From contig JAEYPE010000197.1 of assembly GCA_023411035.1 (NCBI GenBank), forward strand, positions 10,954 through 74,953: DNA of 64,000 nt, written 5' to 3'. The position numbers and the translations under genes were made by a program. Below are positions 55,612 through 64,000 of this stretch, in pieces; the first letter of the stretch is position 1; each line of letters starts with the position of its first letter. Origin of the DNA: Pseudomonadota bacterium. Lineage in GTDB: Bacteria > Pseudomonadota > Alphaproteobacteria > Azospirillales > Azospirillaceae. The notes beneath the pieces are model-generated. The model had not been told where the DNA came from and searched no databases. It saw only the letters and a program-made list of their open reading frames with translations.

Positions 55612-55703
55612 GGCACCGGCATTCTACGCCCGGCAGGCTGCGAGGGCATCCTTGCGATCGGGCCTTCCGCGCCGGCGGCGCGCTCTGCTATCACGCCCCG
55701 ACC

Positions 55704-56885
55704 ATGTCCCGACTTGACCCGCTGTTCCATCAGCATCTCGACCGCCTCGACCGGCGCCACACGCGCCGCACGCTGACGCCCGTGCGCCCGGACGGGGCGG
55801 GACGCATCCGGCGCGGCGGGCGGACGCTGCTGAACTTCTCCAGCAACGACTATCTCGGCCTCGCCGCCCACCCGCTGCTGGTGGAGCGCGCCTGCGACTG
55901 GGCGCAGCGCTGGGGCGCGGGGTCCAAGGCGTCGCGCCTCGTCTGCGGCACGCTGGACCTGCACGCCGAGGTGGAGGCGAAGCTCGCCCGGCTGAAGGGG
56001 ACGGAGGCGGCGCTTCTGTTCAATTCCGGCTGGCAGGCCAACGCCGCCGTCCTGCCCGCCCTGTTCGACCGGGAGCTTCTGGGCGGGGACGCGCTGGTCT
56101 TCACCGACCGGCTGAACCACGCCAGCCTGCACCATGGCTGCGCCGCCGCCGGGGTGCGGCAGATCCGCTTCCGCCACAACGACCTCGGCCATCTGGACAG
56201 CCTTCTGGCCCAGCACGCGGGGGAGCCGGGCGCGCGCTTCATCGTGACGGAAAGCGTCTTCAGCATGGACGGCGACCGCGCCGACGTACCGGCGCTGGCC
56301 GAACTGGCCGGGCGGCACGGCGCCTTCCTGTTCCTGGACGAGGCGCACGCGACCGGCGTGCTCGGCCCCCACGGGATGGGGCTGGCGGCGCTGGCCGAAG
56401 GGCGCGTGGACCTCGCCATGGGCACCTTCAGCAAGGCGCTGGGCGGGTTCGGCGCCTATGTGGCGGGGTCGAAGGCGCTGTGCGACTATCTGGTGAACCG
56501 CTGCGGCGGCCTGATCTACGCCACCGCCCTGCCGCCCGCCGTGCTGGGAGCGATGGACGCGGCCCTGGACCTCGTGCCGGCGCTGGACGCGGAGCGCGCC
56601 CGGCTCCAGGGCATGGCGGAGCGGCTGCGCGCCGCCTTCCACGGGCTGGGCATCGACACGGCGGGGTCGAGCACACAGATCGTCCCGGCCATCACCGGCG
56701 CCGAGGAGGACGCACTCGCCCTCAGCCGCCGGTTGGAGGAGCGCGGCATCCTGGGCATCGCCATCCGCCCGCCGACCGTTCCGCCGGGCACCAGCCGCCT
56801 GCGCTTCGCCCTGTCCGCCGCCCATACCGATGCCGACCTGGACGCGCTGACGGGCGCGGTCGCCGACGCCTGGAGCCCGCGATGA
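55704..56885 (+). CDS. bioF: 8-amino-7-oxononanoate synthase
   Basis: A 393-residue PLP enzyme that condenses pimeloyl-ACP (or CoA) with alanine, the first ring-assembly step of biotin. FSSNDYLGLAAHP, GSKASRLVCGTLDLH, ESVFSMDGDRADV, FLDEAHATGVLGPHG and the PLP lysine K244 in GTFSKALGGFG are all present. It is the first gene of a biotin operon in which each of the next three starts overlaps the preceding stop. No BioR-type TTATNNATAA operator was found by eye in the 92 bp upstream. The stop overlaps the next start (ATGA). Confidence 0.96.
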   Translation: MSRLDPLFHQHLDRLDRRHTRRTLTPVRPDGAGRIRRGGRTLLNFSSNDYLGLAAHPLLVERACDWAQRWGAGSKASRLVCGTLDLHAEVEAKLARLKGTEAALLFNSGWQANAAVLPALFDRELLGGDALVFTDRLNHASLHHGCAAAGVRQIRFRHNDLGHLDSLLAQHAGEPGARFIVTESVFSMDGDRADVPALAELAGRHGAFLFLDEAHATGVLGPHGMGLAALAEGRVDLAMGTFSKALGGFGAYVAGSKALCDYLVNRCGGLIYATALPPAVLGAMDAALDLVPALDAERARLQGMAERLRAAFHGLGIDTAGSSTQIVPAITGAEEDALALSRRLEERGILGIAIRPPTVPPGTSRLRFALSAAHTDADLDALTGAVADAWSPR

Positions 56886-57547
56886 CCGGACCGCTTTATG
56901 TCCTGGTCCATGGCTGGGGATTCGGCCCCGGCGTCTGGAACGCTGTGCGGGACGCCCTGCCGGACGGGGAGAGCGTGGCGGTGGATCTGGGCTTCTACGG
57001 CCCGCCGTCGCTTCCCCACATCCCCGCCGGGGGCCCCCCCGCCGGACGCTCTGTCGTCGCGGTCGGCCATTCCTTCGGGGCGCTGTGGCTGCTGCACGAG
57101 CGGCCCTTCGCCTGGGACGGGCTGGTGCTGATCAACGGTTTTCCCCGCTTCACGGAGGGCGACGGCTTTGCCCCCGCCACGCCGCGCCGGGTGCTGGACC
57201 GCATGATCGCGCGCTTCGACGCGGCTCCGCAGGCCGTCACCGCCGATTTCCTGCGCCGCTGCGGCTGCGAGGCTCCGCCGCCCGACGGCCTGGAACCGGC
57301 CCGGCTGGGCGAGTCCCTGCGGGCGTTGCGCGATTGGGACGCCCGCGAGGCGCTGACCGGCCCGGCGCTGGCCCTGGCGGGAGCGCGGGACCCCATCGTG
57401 CCCCCGGCCATGACCGAGCAGGCGTTGAGCGGCTTCGATACCGCGTGGCACCCCGAGGGCGGGCACCTGCTGCCGCTGACCGCACCGGATTGGTGCGCGG
57501 AGCGGATCGCCGCCTTTGCCGCCGGGCTGGCGGCCCCCGCCCGATGA
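56882..57547 (+). CDS. BioH-like alpha/beta hydrolase
   Basis: A 221-residue alpha/beta hydrolase. The oxyanion turn is VLVHGWGFGPGVWN, the nucleophile S64 is in VAVGHSFGALW, and the acid and base are D170 (GARDP) and H195 (EGGHLLP). Position inside the biotin operon next to bioC strongly suggests the pimeloyl-ACP methyl ester esterase role of BioH/BioG. It is shorter than E. coli BioH and lacks most of the cap helices. Both ends overlap the neighbouring genes by ATGA. Confidence 0.8.
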   Translation: MTGPLYVLVHGWGFGPGVWNAVRDALPDGESVAVDLGFYGPPSLPHIPAGGPPAGRSVVAVGHSFGALWLLHERPFAWDGLVLINGFPRFTEGDGFAPATPRRVLDRMIARFDAAPQAVTADFLRRCGCEAPPPDGLEPARLGESLRALRDWDAREALTGPALALAGARDPIVPPAMTEQALSGFDTAWHPEGGHLLPLTAPDWCAERIAAFAAGLAAPAR

Positions 57548-58953
57548 CCGCCGACCCGCGCAAGGCCGCCATCGCCGCCGCTTTCGGCAAGGCCGCCCCC
57601 CGCTATGAGGACCACGCCGCCGTGCAGCGCATCGCGGCGGAGCGCTTGGCGGAGCGCGTGGCCCGTCTGCCCCTGCCCCCCCGCCCCCGCGTGCTGGAGA
57701 TCGGCTGCGGCACCGGCTTCCTCAGCCGCGCCCTGCGCGAGCGGATCGGCCCGGCGGACTGGCTGTTCACCGACCTCTCGCCGGACATGCTGGCGCGCTG
57801 CCGCGCCGCGCTGGGCGATCCGGCCGATTCCGAATTCCGGATTCTGGATGGGGAATCGCCGGATATCGGCGGTCCCTTCGACCTGATCGTCTCCAGCCTC
57901 GCCCTGCAATGGTTCCGTGATCCCGCCGCCGCTCTGGCGCGCTGGGCGGCGCTGCTGGCGCCGGGCGGCCGCATCGCCTTCGCCACGCTCGCCGCCGACA
58001 GCTTCCGGGAATGGCGGGCGGCCCACCGCACGCTGGGGCTGGAGGCCGGGGTGCCCGCCTATCCCACGCGCCACGACCTCGACCGGCTGTGGCCCACCGG
58101 CGGCGCGGGGGCGGTGGAGGAGGAACGGCTGCTCCGCCGCCACACCGATGGGCTGGAGTTCCTGGCCGAACTGAAGGGCATCGGCGCCCATCTCCCGGCG
58201 GAGGGCCGCCGCCCCCTGCCGCCCGGCGCCCTGCGCCGCGTGCTGCGCCGGCTGGCGAGGCCGGAAGGACTGACCATGACCCATCACATCGCCTACGGTC
58301 TGTTCCGCAAGGACGGCATCCGCCCCCGCGGGGTGTTCGTAACCGGCACCGACACGGGCGTCGGCAAGACGCTGGTTTCCGCGTGCCTCGCGCGGGCCTG
58401 GGGCGCCGCCTACTGGAAGCCCCTGCAAACCGGCCTGAAGGACGATCCGGGCGACACCCCCACCGTGGCCGCCCTCGCCGCGCTGCCCCCGGAGCGCCTG
58501 CACCCCCCGGCCTGTGCGCTGGCCGAGCCGCTGTCCCCCCTGGCCGCGGCGGAGCTGGAGGGCGTGGCCATCGACCCCGGCGCCCTGGCATTGCCCGAGA
58601 CGGACCGCCCGCTGGTGGTGGAGGGGGCCGGCGGGCTGATGGTCCCGGTGACGGAGGACGTCTTCATCATCGACCTGATCGCCCGCTTCGGCCTGCCGGT
58701 GGTGCTGGTGGCGCGCAGCACGCTCGGCACCATCAACCACACGCTGCTGAGCCTGGAGGCGTTGCGGGCGCGCGGGCTGGCGGTGGCCGGGGTGGTGCTG
58801 AACGGCCCGCCCAACCCCGGCAACCGCGCCGCCATCGAGCGGTTCGGCAAGGTCCGAGTGCTGGCCGAGATTCCCACGCTGCCCCGGCTCGATGCCGCCT
58901 CCGTCGCCGAGGCGGCGGCCCTCATCCCCTCCTTCGACAGCGTGTTCCCATGA
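57544..58953 (+). CDS. bioCD: fused malonyl-ACP methyltransferase-dethiobiotin synthetase (BioC-BioD)
   Basis: A 469-residue single open frame with two enzymes. Residues 1-254 are BioC: FGKAAPRYEDHAAVQR, SAM motif VLEIGCGTGFLS (50-61), SSLALQWFRDP and the final MTHHIAYGLFRKD. Residues 262-469 are BioD: the P-loop VTGTDTGVGKT (266-276), YWKPLQTG, VEGAGGLMVPV and NGPPNPGN. A linker of fewer than ten residues joins them (GIRPRG). BioC methylates malonyl-ACP to start pimelate synthesis; BioD closes the ureido ring with CO2 and ATP. The stop overlaps the bioA start (ATGA). No frameshift is needed to join the halves. Confidence 0.92.
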   Translation: MTADPRKAAIAAAFGKAAPRYEDHAAVQRIAAERLAERVARLPLPPRPRVLEIGCGTGFLSRALRERIGPADWLFTDLSPDMLARCRAALGDPADSEFRILDGESPDIGGPFDLIVSSLALQWFRDPAAALARWAALLAPGGRIAFATLAADSFREWRAAHRTLGLEAGVPAYPTRHDLDRLWPTGGAGAVEEERLLRRHTDGLEFLAELKGIGAHLPAEGRRPLPPGALRRVLRRLARPEGLTMTHHIAYGLFRKDGIRPRGVFVTGTDTGVGKTLVSACLARAWGAAYWKPLQTGLKDDPGDTPTVAALAALPPERLHPPACALAEPLSPLAAAELEGVAIDPGALALPETDRPLVVEGAGGLMVPVTEDVFIIDLIARFGLPVVLVARSTLGTINHTLLSLEALRARGLAVAGVVLNGPPNPGNRAAIERFGKVRVLAEIPTLPRLDAASVAEAAALIPSFDSVFP

Positions 58954-60254
58954 CCGGCACCATCGCCCTCGACCGCAGACATATCTGGCACCCCTTCACC
59001 CAGGCGCAGACCGCGCCGGAGCCGCTGGCCGTCACCCATGGCAAGGGGGTCAGCCTGTTCACCGAGGACGGGCGGGAGATCCTGGACCTCATCTCCTCCT
59101 GGTGGGTGAACCTGCACGGCCACGCCCATCCGGCCATCGCGGAGGCCATCGCGGAGCAGGCGCGCACGCTGGAACAGGTGATCTTCGCCGACTTCACCCA
59201 CGCCCCCGCCGCCCGCCTCGCCGCCCGTCTGGCCGAGGTGCTGCCGGAGGGACTCAGCCGCGTCTTCTTCTCCGACAACGGCTCGACCGCGGTGGAGGTG
59301 GCGCTGAAGCTCGCCTGGCAGCACTGGCGCAACAAGGGCGAGGGGCGCCGCCGCCGCTTCCTGGCCTTCGAGGGCAGCTATCACGGAGACACCTTTGGCG
59401 CCATGGCGGCGGGCGTCGGCTCCGGATTCTACGAGCCGTTCCAGGAGCTTCTGTTCGCCGTGGACCGCATGCCCTACCCCGCCACCTGGGACGGCGACCC
59501 GGAGGTGGAGGCGAAGGAGGCCGCGGCGCTGGATTGGCTGGACCGCTGGCTGGCCGCCAACGGGGCGGAGATGGTCGCCGTCATCATCGAACCGCTGGTC
59601 CAGGGCGCGTCGGGCATGCGCTTCTGCCGTCCGGAATTCCTGCGGGCCATGGCCGCGCGGGTGCGGGCGGCGGGTGCGCTGGTGATCTTCGACGAGGTGA
59701 TGACCGGCTTCGGGCGCACCGGCGCCCTGTTCGCCAGCCTGAAGGCCGGGGTGGCGCCGGACCTGATCTGCCTGTCCAAGGGCCTGACCGGCGGCTTCCT
59801 GCCGCTGTCGGTCACCGCCTGCGGCGAAGCGGTCTACGAGGCGTTCAAGGGCGCCGGGTTCGACCGGGCCTTCGCCCACGGCCACAGCTTCACCGCCAAC
59901 CCGCTGGGCTGCGCCGCCGCTCTGGCCTCGCTGGAACTGACGACCTCGGCGGAGACCGCCGCCAACCTCAGGCGCATCGAGGAGCGGCACCGCGACGCCA
60001 TCGCCGGCCTGTCCACCCACCCGAAGCTGTCGCGCGGGCGCGTCATGGGCACCATCGCCGCCATCGAGGTGACCGATGCGCAAGGCTATACCGCCGCGGT
60101 CGGGCAGACGCTGAAGCGCTTCTTCCTGGACCAGGGATTGCTGCTGCGCCCGCTCGGCCCCGTGATATACCTTCTGCCGCCCTACTGCGTCACGGACGGG
60201 CAGTTGGACCGCGCCTACGCCGCGATCCGCGAGGCCGCGGACACCCTTCTCTGA
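58950..60254 (+). CDS. bioA: adenosylmethionine--8-amino-7-oxononanoate aminotransferase
   Basis: A 434-residue fold-type-I aminotransferase that converts 7-keto-8-aminopelargonate to 7,8-diaminopelargonate using SAM as amino donor. IWHPFTQ at the start is diagnostic of BioA, and SSWWVNLHGHAHP, FSDNGSTAVEVALK, EGSYHGDT, FDEVMTGFGRTG and the PLP lysine K277 in LICLSKGLTGG follow. Coupled to bioCD by ATGA; bioB follows after 27 bp. Confidence 0.96.
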   Translation: MTGTIALDRRHIWHPFTQAQTAPEPLAVTHGKGVSLFTEDGREILDLISSWWVNLHGHAHPAIAEAIAEQARTLEQVIFADFTHAPAARLAARLAEVLPEGLSRVFFSDNGSTAVEVALKLAWQHWRNKGEGRRRRFLAFEGSYHGDTFGAMAAGVGSGFYEPFQELLFAVDRMPYPATWDGDPEVEAKEAAALDWLDRWLAANGAEMVAVIIEPLVQGASGMRFCRPEFLRAMAARVRAAGALVIFDEVMTGFGRTGALFASLKAGVAPDLICLSKGLTGGFLPLSVTACGEAVYEAFKGAGFDRAFAHGHSFTANPLGCAAALASLELTTSAETAANLRRIEERHRDAIAGLSTHPKLSRGRVMGTIAAIEVTDAQGYTAAVGQTLKRFFLDQGLLLRPLGPVIYLLPPYCVTDGQLDRAYAAIREAADTLL

Positions 60255-60281
60255 TTCGTATTTCCGACCCGAGGACCGACC

Positions 60282-61274
60282 ATGCCCGACACCGCCACGC
60301 AGACCGCGGTCTCAGCCGCCGCCACCATCGCCCGGCGCTGGACCCGCGAGGACATCCTGGCCCTGTTCGAGCTGCCCTTCATGGATCTGCTGCACCGCGC
60401 CCACGAGACGCACCGCCAGCACCACGACCCGAACAAGGTCCAGCTTTCCACCCTGATGAACATCAAGACCGGCGGCTGTCAGGAGGACTGCAAGTACTGC
60501 GCGCAGAGCGTGAAGTACGACACCGGCGTCGGGGCGGAAAAGCTGCTGGACCGCGCCCAGGTGCGCGCCGCCGCGGAAAAGGCCAGGAAGGCGGGGGCGG
60601 GCCGCTTCTGCATGGGCGCGGCGTGGCGGGAGCTGAAGGACCGCGACGTGGAGAAGCTGGCGAATATCGTCCGCGACGTGAAGGAACTGGGGCTGGAAGC
60701 CTGCATGACGCTGGGCATGCTGACCCGTCCGCAGGCCGACGCGCTGAAGGAGGCCGGGCTCGACTATTACAACCACAACCTCGACACGTCGGAGGAGTTC
60801 TACGGGCAGATCGTCTCCACCCACAGCTACCGCGACCGGCTGGACACGCTGGCCAACGTCCGGGACGCCGGGCTGAAGGTCTGCTCCGGCGGCATCGTCG
60901 GGCTGGGGGAAAGCCGCGTGGACCGCGCCGGCCTTTTGGAAACGCTGGCGAACCTGTCGCCGCAGCCGGAAAGCGTGCCGATCAACAAGCTGGTGTCGGT
61001 CACGGGCACCCCGCTGGGCGGCGTGGACACGTTGGACGCCTTCGAGTTCATCCGCACCATCGCGGTCGCCCGCATCCTGATGCCGCGCTCCTACGTCCGC
61101 CTGTCGGCGGGCCGCCGCTCGCTCAGCGACGAGGGGCAGGCGCTCTGTTTCTACGCGGGTGCGAACTCCATCTTCTATGGCGACAAGCTGCTGACCACCG
61201 GCAACCCGGAGCATGAGGCCGACCAGCACCTGTTCGACCGGTTGGGGCTGGAGGCCGACGGCGGCGCCCACTGA
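60282..61274 (+). CDS. bioB: biotin synthase
   Basis: A 330-residue radical-SAM enzyme that inserts sulphur into dethiobiotin. The radical-SAM cluster motif is C66-x3-C70-x2-C73 in GGCQEDCKYCAQS, followed by the family signatures YYNHNLDTSEEFY, GGIVGLGES and the late RLSAGRRSL with the arginine that contacts the [2Fe-2S] cluster. It closes the operon. A GAGGACCGACC leader precedes the ATG. Confidence 0.97.
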   Translation: MPDTATQTAVSAAATIARRWTREDILALFELPFMDLLHRAHETHRQHHDPNKVQLSTLMNIKTGGCQEDCKYCAQSVKYDTGVGAEKLLDRAQVRAAAEKARKAGAGRFCMGAAWRELKDRDVEKLANIVRDVKELGLEACMTLGMLTRPQADALKEAGLDYYNHNLDTSEEFYGQIVSTHSYRDRLDTLANVRDAGLKVCSGGIVGLGESRVDRAGLLETLANLSPQPESVPINKLVSVTGTPLGGVDTLDAFEFIRTIAVARILMPRSYVRLSAGRRSLSDEGQALCFYAGANSIFYGDKLLTTGNPEHEADQHLFDRLGLEADGGAH

Positions 61275-61330
61275 CGCGCCGGCGTCCCCGGCCCCCGCGT
61301 TCAAAAAGAAACGGGGGGAGGACGCCGATC

Positions 61331-62038
61331 ATGGACGACATCGCCGCCAAAGCACCCAAGACCAGCTACAGCCCCGCCGAGATCACGGCCCTGTCCCACC
61401 TCTACAGGGCCGAGATCTACCGAAGCACCGTCTGGCGCACGCGGCTGGACGCCACCACCAACTGGGCGGTCGTCACCACCGGCATCGCCCTGTCGCTGAC
61501 CTTCAGCAGCGCCACCGCCTCCCCCCTGCCGCTGGTGCTGGTGGGTCTTCTGGTCGCCGTGTTCCTCTACATCGAGGCGCGGCGCTACCGCTTCTTCGAC
61601 TTCTGGCGAATCCGCGCCCATGTGCTGGAACTGTATTTCCTCGGCCCCATCCTGCGCGGCCAGGGCGACCACTTCGCCAAGGGCTGGAACGAGACGCTGT
61701 TCCAGGATTACCGGCATCCCAGCCTGCACATCACCTATCTGGAGGCGGTGGGCCGCCGCCTGCGCCGGAACTACGGCTGGATCTTCCTGATCCAGGTGGT
61801 GGCCTATCTGGGCAAGCTGATGATCCATCCGGTCCCCCTGTCCAGCCTGGAGGAGTTTTTCGCGCGGGCGACCATCGGGCCGGTGCCAGGGGAGATCGTC
61901 CTGCTCTGCGGCCTCGCCTTCCACGCCACCTGGGCCGCCATCGCCGTCCGCACCTACCGCAGCCGCCGCGGCGCCGACCGCCAGCGCCCGCCCCCGCCGG
62001 CCACCGACGCCGTGCTGGATCTGGCCCGCGGGCCGTGA
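61331..62038 (+). CDS. DUF2270 membrane protein
   Basis: A 235-residue protein with GGGGAGG upstream of the ATG. ALSHLYRAEIYRSTVWRTRLDATTNWAV is the DUF2270 start. Two close membrane helices follow (WAVVTTGIALSLTF; PLVLVGLLVAVFLYIEARRYRFFDFWRIRAHVLE), then a central soluble loop (GWNETLFQDYRHPSLHITYLEAVGRRLRRNYGWIF) and a C-terminal helix pair. No biochemical role is known for the family. It lies 56 bp after bioB and may be read from the same transcript. Confidence 0.85.
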   Translation: MDDIAAKAPKTSYSPAEITALSHLYRAEIYRSTVWRTRLDATTNWAVVTTGIALSLTFSSATASPLPLVLVGLLVAVFLYIEARRYRFFDFWRIRAHVLELYFLGPILRGQGDHFAKGWNETLFQDYRHPSLHITYLEAVGRRLRRNYGWIFLIQVVAYLGKLMIHPVPLSSLEEFFARATIGPVPGEIVLLCGLAFHATWAAIAVRTYRSRRGADRQRPPPPATDAVLDLARGP

Positions 62039-62318
62039 GGGAAGCACCGGATTTCTCTTTTCGCGCAAAGCATAAGGGGTATCCGGGTGACCGCCCCGCC
62101 CTCCTTTGCGCGCCGTGGCATAATTCGGATCAGCGCTGCCGCGCCTTTGCTATGCAACGGATCGTCTTGTTTTCTCCTTCCGCGGGGGGATAGAAGGGGC
62201 TCCATCGGATGCGGTTGCGCGGTCATACCAGTAAGGACACCCGTCCGCAGGACGGACCTTCCCGGTTCCCCGTACAGCCGACGGCCGGACGACCATAGAG
62301 GTGAACGAGGATTTCACG

Positions 62319-64000
62319 ATGGCGAGCCAGGGCGAGAACAAGTGGGTTTACAGCTTCGGTGCCGATGCCACCGAAGGCCGGGCTGACATGAAGAACCTGC
62401 TCGGCGGCAAGGGAGCCAATCTGGCCGAGATGGCCAATCTGGGTCTCCCGGTCCCTCCGGGTTTCACCATCACGACCGAGGTCTGCACCTATTTCTATGC
62501 CAACGGCCGCAACTATCCGCCGGAGCTGAAGGCCCAGGTCGAGGCCGCGGTGAAGCGGCTGGAGCAGGCCATGGGCGCCACCTTCGGCGACCCGGTCAAT
62601 CCGCTTCTGGTCTCGGTGCGCTCGGGCGCCCGCGCCTCGATGCCGGGCATGATGGACACGGTGCTGAATCTCGGCCTGAACGACGCGACCGCCGCCGGCC
62701 TCGCCAAGCGCTCGGGCGACGCCCGATTCGCCTATGACAGCTACCGCCGCTTCATCCAGATGTACTCGAACGTGGTGCTGGACGTCGACCACCACCATTT
62801 CGAGGAGATCCTGGACAACCACAAGCGCGACAAGAACCACAACCTCGACACCGATCTGACCGCCGCCGACTGGCAGGCCGTCATCGAGGACTACAAGAAG
62901 GCCGTCGAGCACGAACTCGGCAAGCCCTTCCCGCAGGACGTGGATGAGCAGCTCTGGGGCGCCGTCGGCGCCGTGTTCGGCTCCTGGATGAACGCCCGCG
63001 CCATCACCTACCGCAAGCTGCACGACATCCCCGCCAGTTGGGGCACCGCCGTCAACGTGCAGTGCATGGTGTTCGGCAACATGGGCAACGACTGCGCCAC
63101 CGGCGTGGCCTTCACCCGCAACCCGTCCACCGGCGAGAACGCCTTCTACGGCGAGTATCTCGTCAACGCCCAGGGCGAGGACGTGGTGGCCGGCATCCGC
63201 ACGCCGCAGCACCTGACCATCGCCGGCAAGCACGCCAACAAGTCCGACCTGCCCGCCATGGAAGAGGTCATGCCGGAGGTCTTCAACCAGCTCAATGAGG
63301 TCCGCCTCACGCTGGAGAAGCACTACCGCGACATGCAGGACATCGAATTCACGGTCCAGCAGAACAAGCTGTTCATGCTGCAGACCCGCAACGGCAAGCG
63401 CACCGCCCCGGCGGCGCTGAAGATCGCCGTCGATCTCGCCGATGAAGGGCTGATCGACAAGGCGGAGGCCGTCCGCCGCATCGACCCGGCCTCGCTCGAC
63501 CAGCTCCTCCACCCGACGCTCGACCCGAAGGCGGCGCGCAACGTCATCGCCAAGGGCCTGCCGGCGTCGCCGGGCGCCGCTTCGGGCAAGGTCGTCTTCA
63601 CCGCCGACGAGGCCGAGACGCTCGCCGGTCAGGGCGAGGCGGTCATCCTCTGCCGCGTGGAGACCTCGCCGGAGGACATCCACGGCATGCACGCCGCCCG
63701 CGGCATCCTGACCACCCGCGGCGGCATGACCAGTCACGCCGCCGTGGTCGCCCGCGGCATGGGCCGCGCCTGCGTGTCGGGCGCCGGCGAGCTGCGCGTC
63801 GATTACAAGACCAGGACCATGACGGTCCGCGACATCGTCGTGAAGGAGGGTGACCTCGTCACCATCGACGGCTCGACCGGCGAGGTGATGCTGGGCGCCG
63901 TCCCGACGATCCAGCCGGAGCTGTCGGGCGATTTCGCCACCCTGATGGGCTGGGCCGACGAGATCCGCCGCATGAAGGTGCGCACCAACGCCGAGACGCC
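62319..64000 (+). CDS. ppdK: pyruvate, phosphate dikinase (3' end outside window)
   Basis: The first 560 codons are visible. KWVYSFGADATEGRADMKNLLGGKGANLAEM is the typical start, with LVSVRSGARASMPGMMDTVLNLGL forming the ATP-grasp region. The phosphohistidine is H473 in TTRGGMTSHAAVVARGMG. PpdK interconverts pyruvate and phosphoenolpyruvate with ATP and phosphate. GAGG lies ahead of the ATG. The 280-bp leader upstream must hold the promoter. Together with ppc and the fructose PTS in this window it touches the phosphoenolpyruvate pool. The C-terminal pyruvate-binding barrel lies beyond the window. Confidence 0.96.
   Translation, partial: MASQGENKWVYSFGADATEGRADMKNLLGGKGANLAEMANLGLPVPPGFTITTEVCTYFYANGRNYPPELKAQVEAAVKRLEQAMGATFGDPVNPLLVSVRSGARASMPGMMDTVLNLGLNDATAAGLAKRSGDARFAYDSYRRFIQMYSNVVLDVDHHHFEEILDNHKRDKNHNLDTDLTAADWQAVIEDYKKAVEHELGKPFPQDVDEQLWGAVGAVFGSWMNARAITYRKLHDIPASWGTAVNVQCMVFGNMGNDCATGVAFTRNPSTGENAFYGEYLVNAQGEDVVAGIRTPQHLTIAGKHANKSDLPAMEEVMPEVFNQLNEVRLTLEKHYRDMQDIEFTVQQNKLFMLQTRNGKRTAPAALKIAVDLADEGLIDKAEAVRRIDPASLDQLLHPTLDPKAARNVIAKGLPASPGAASGKVVFTADEAETLAGQGEAVILCRVETSPEDIHGMHAARGILTTRGGMTSHAAVVARGMGRACVSGAGELRVDYKTRTMTVRDIVVKEGDLVTIDGSTGEVMLGAVPTIQPELSGDFATLMGWADEIRRMKVRTNAET

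Noticed and set aside
55612..55703. BioR operator upstream of bioF
   Set aside because: I looked for the TTATNNATAA pattern used in many Alphaproteobacteria and found no acceptable match.
57544..58953. BioC-BioD fusion as a sequencing or frame artefact
   Set aside because: Both halves keep all motifs in one frame without a stop or start pair between them, and the flanking genes overlap normally at both ends.

Overview
This 64 kb window is bacterial, of high G+C content (estimated by eye in the upper 60s percent), with tightly packed genes, many ATGA/TGATG start-stop overlaps and almost no intergenic space. The gene families (fused EIIA-HPr-EI fructose phosphotransferase, IlvD/Edd-type sugar-acid dehydratase, CcoG, PpdK, many ABC uptake systems) point to an alphaproteobacterium of the Azospirillum type. 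The species, and whether this is chromosome or chromid, cannot be decided from the sequence alone. I saw no rRNA, tRNA, CRISPR array, phage module or intact insertion sequence.

Layout. 0-7.8 kb: the 5' part of a DUF4139 protein, a Rid-family protein, a small unknown gene, an orphan OmpR-type response regulator, a 2-hydroxychromene-2-carboxylate isomerase-like protein, CcoG and a MocR-type regulator. 7.9-14.2 kb: ppc, a sugar-acid dehydratase and class II fructose-bisphosphate aldolase. 14.2-16 kb: a GH12-like hydrolase beside a more AT-rich glycosyltransferase. 16.2-21.5 kb: the fructose PTS operon fruB-fruK-fruA. 21.7-25.3 kb: the wreck of a polyketide/non-ribosomal peptide synthetase locus with its ABC exporter. 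25.5-26.4 kb: cysE. 26.4-34.7 kb: a LysR regulator divergent from a polyamine-type ABC transporter that runs on into a ureohydrolase, a nitrilase-family amidase and a threonine ammonia-lyase. 34.7-43.3 kb: an aldehyde dehydrogenase divergent from a five-gene peptide-type ABC transporter plus an ArgE-like M20 deacylase. 43.4-55.6 kb: mixed single genes (SDR, two BMP-type binding proteins, pentapeptide repeats, cysteine hydrolase, a pair of unknown membrane coiled-coil proteins, GalU, a membrane DnaJ protein, a VWA protein, a pseudouridine synthase, a DUF123 protein). 55.7-61.3 kb: the biotin operon bioF-bioH-like-bioCD-bioA-bioB, with BioC and BioD as one polypeptide. 61.3-64 kb: a DUF2270 membrane protein and the 5' part of ppdK.

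How the genes work together. Ppc, PpdK and the fructose PTS all make or use phosphoenolpyruvate. The potABCD-like/ureohydrolase/amidase block looks like import and stepwise breakdown of guanidino or polyamine compounds. The dpp-like/ArgE block looks like import and deacylation of short peptides or N-acyl amino acids. In both ABC operons a strongly folding palindromic element sits just after the binding-protein gene, a natural place to raise binding-protein output over membrane components.

The most striking features are the megasynthase scar (several deletions, frameshifts and one nonsense codon, with domain order still readable), a family of REP/BIME-like palindromes, and a run of exact or near-exact 9-17 bp tandem duplications across the window. 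Only the first 1.4 kb and last 1.7 kb hold genes cut by the window edges.
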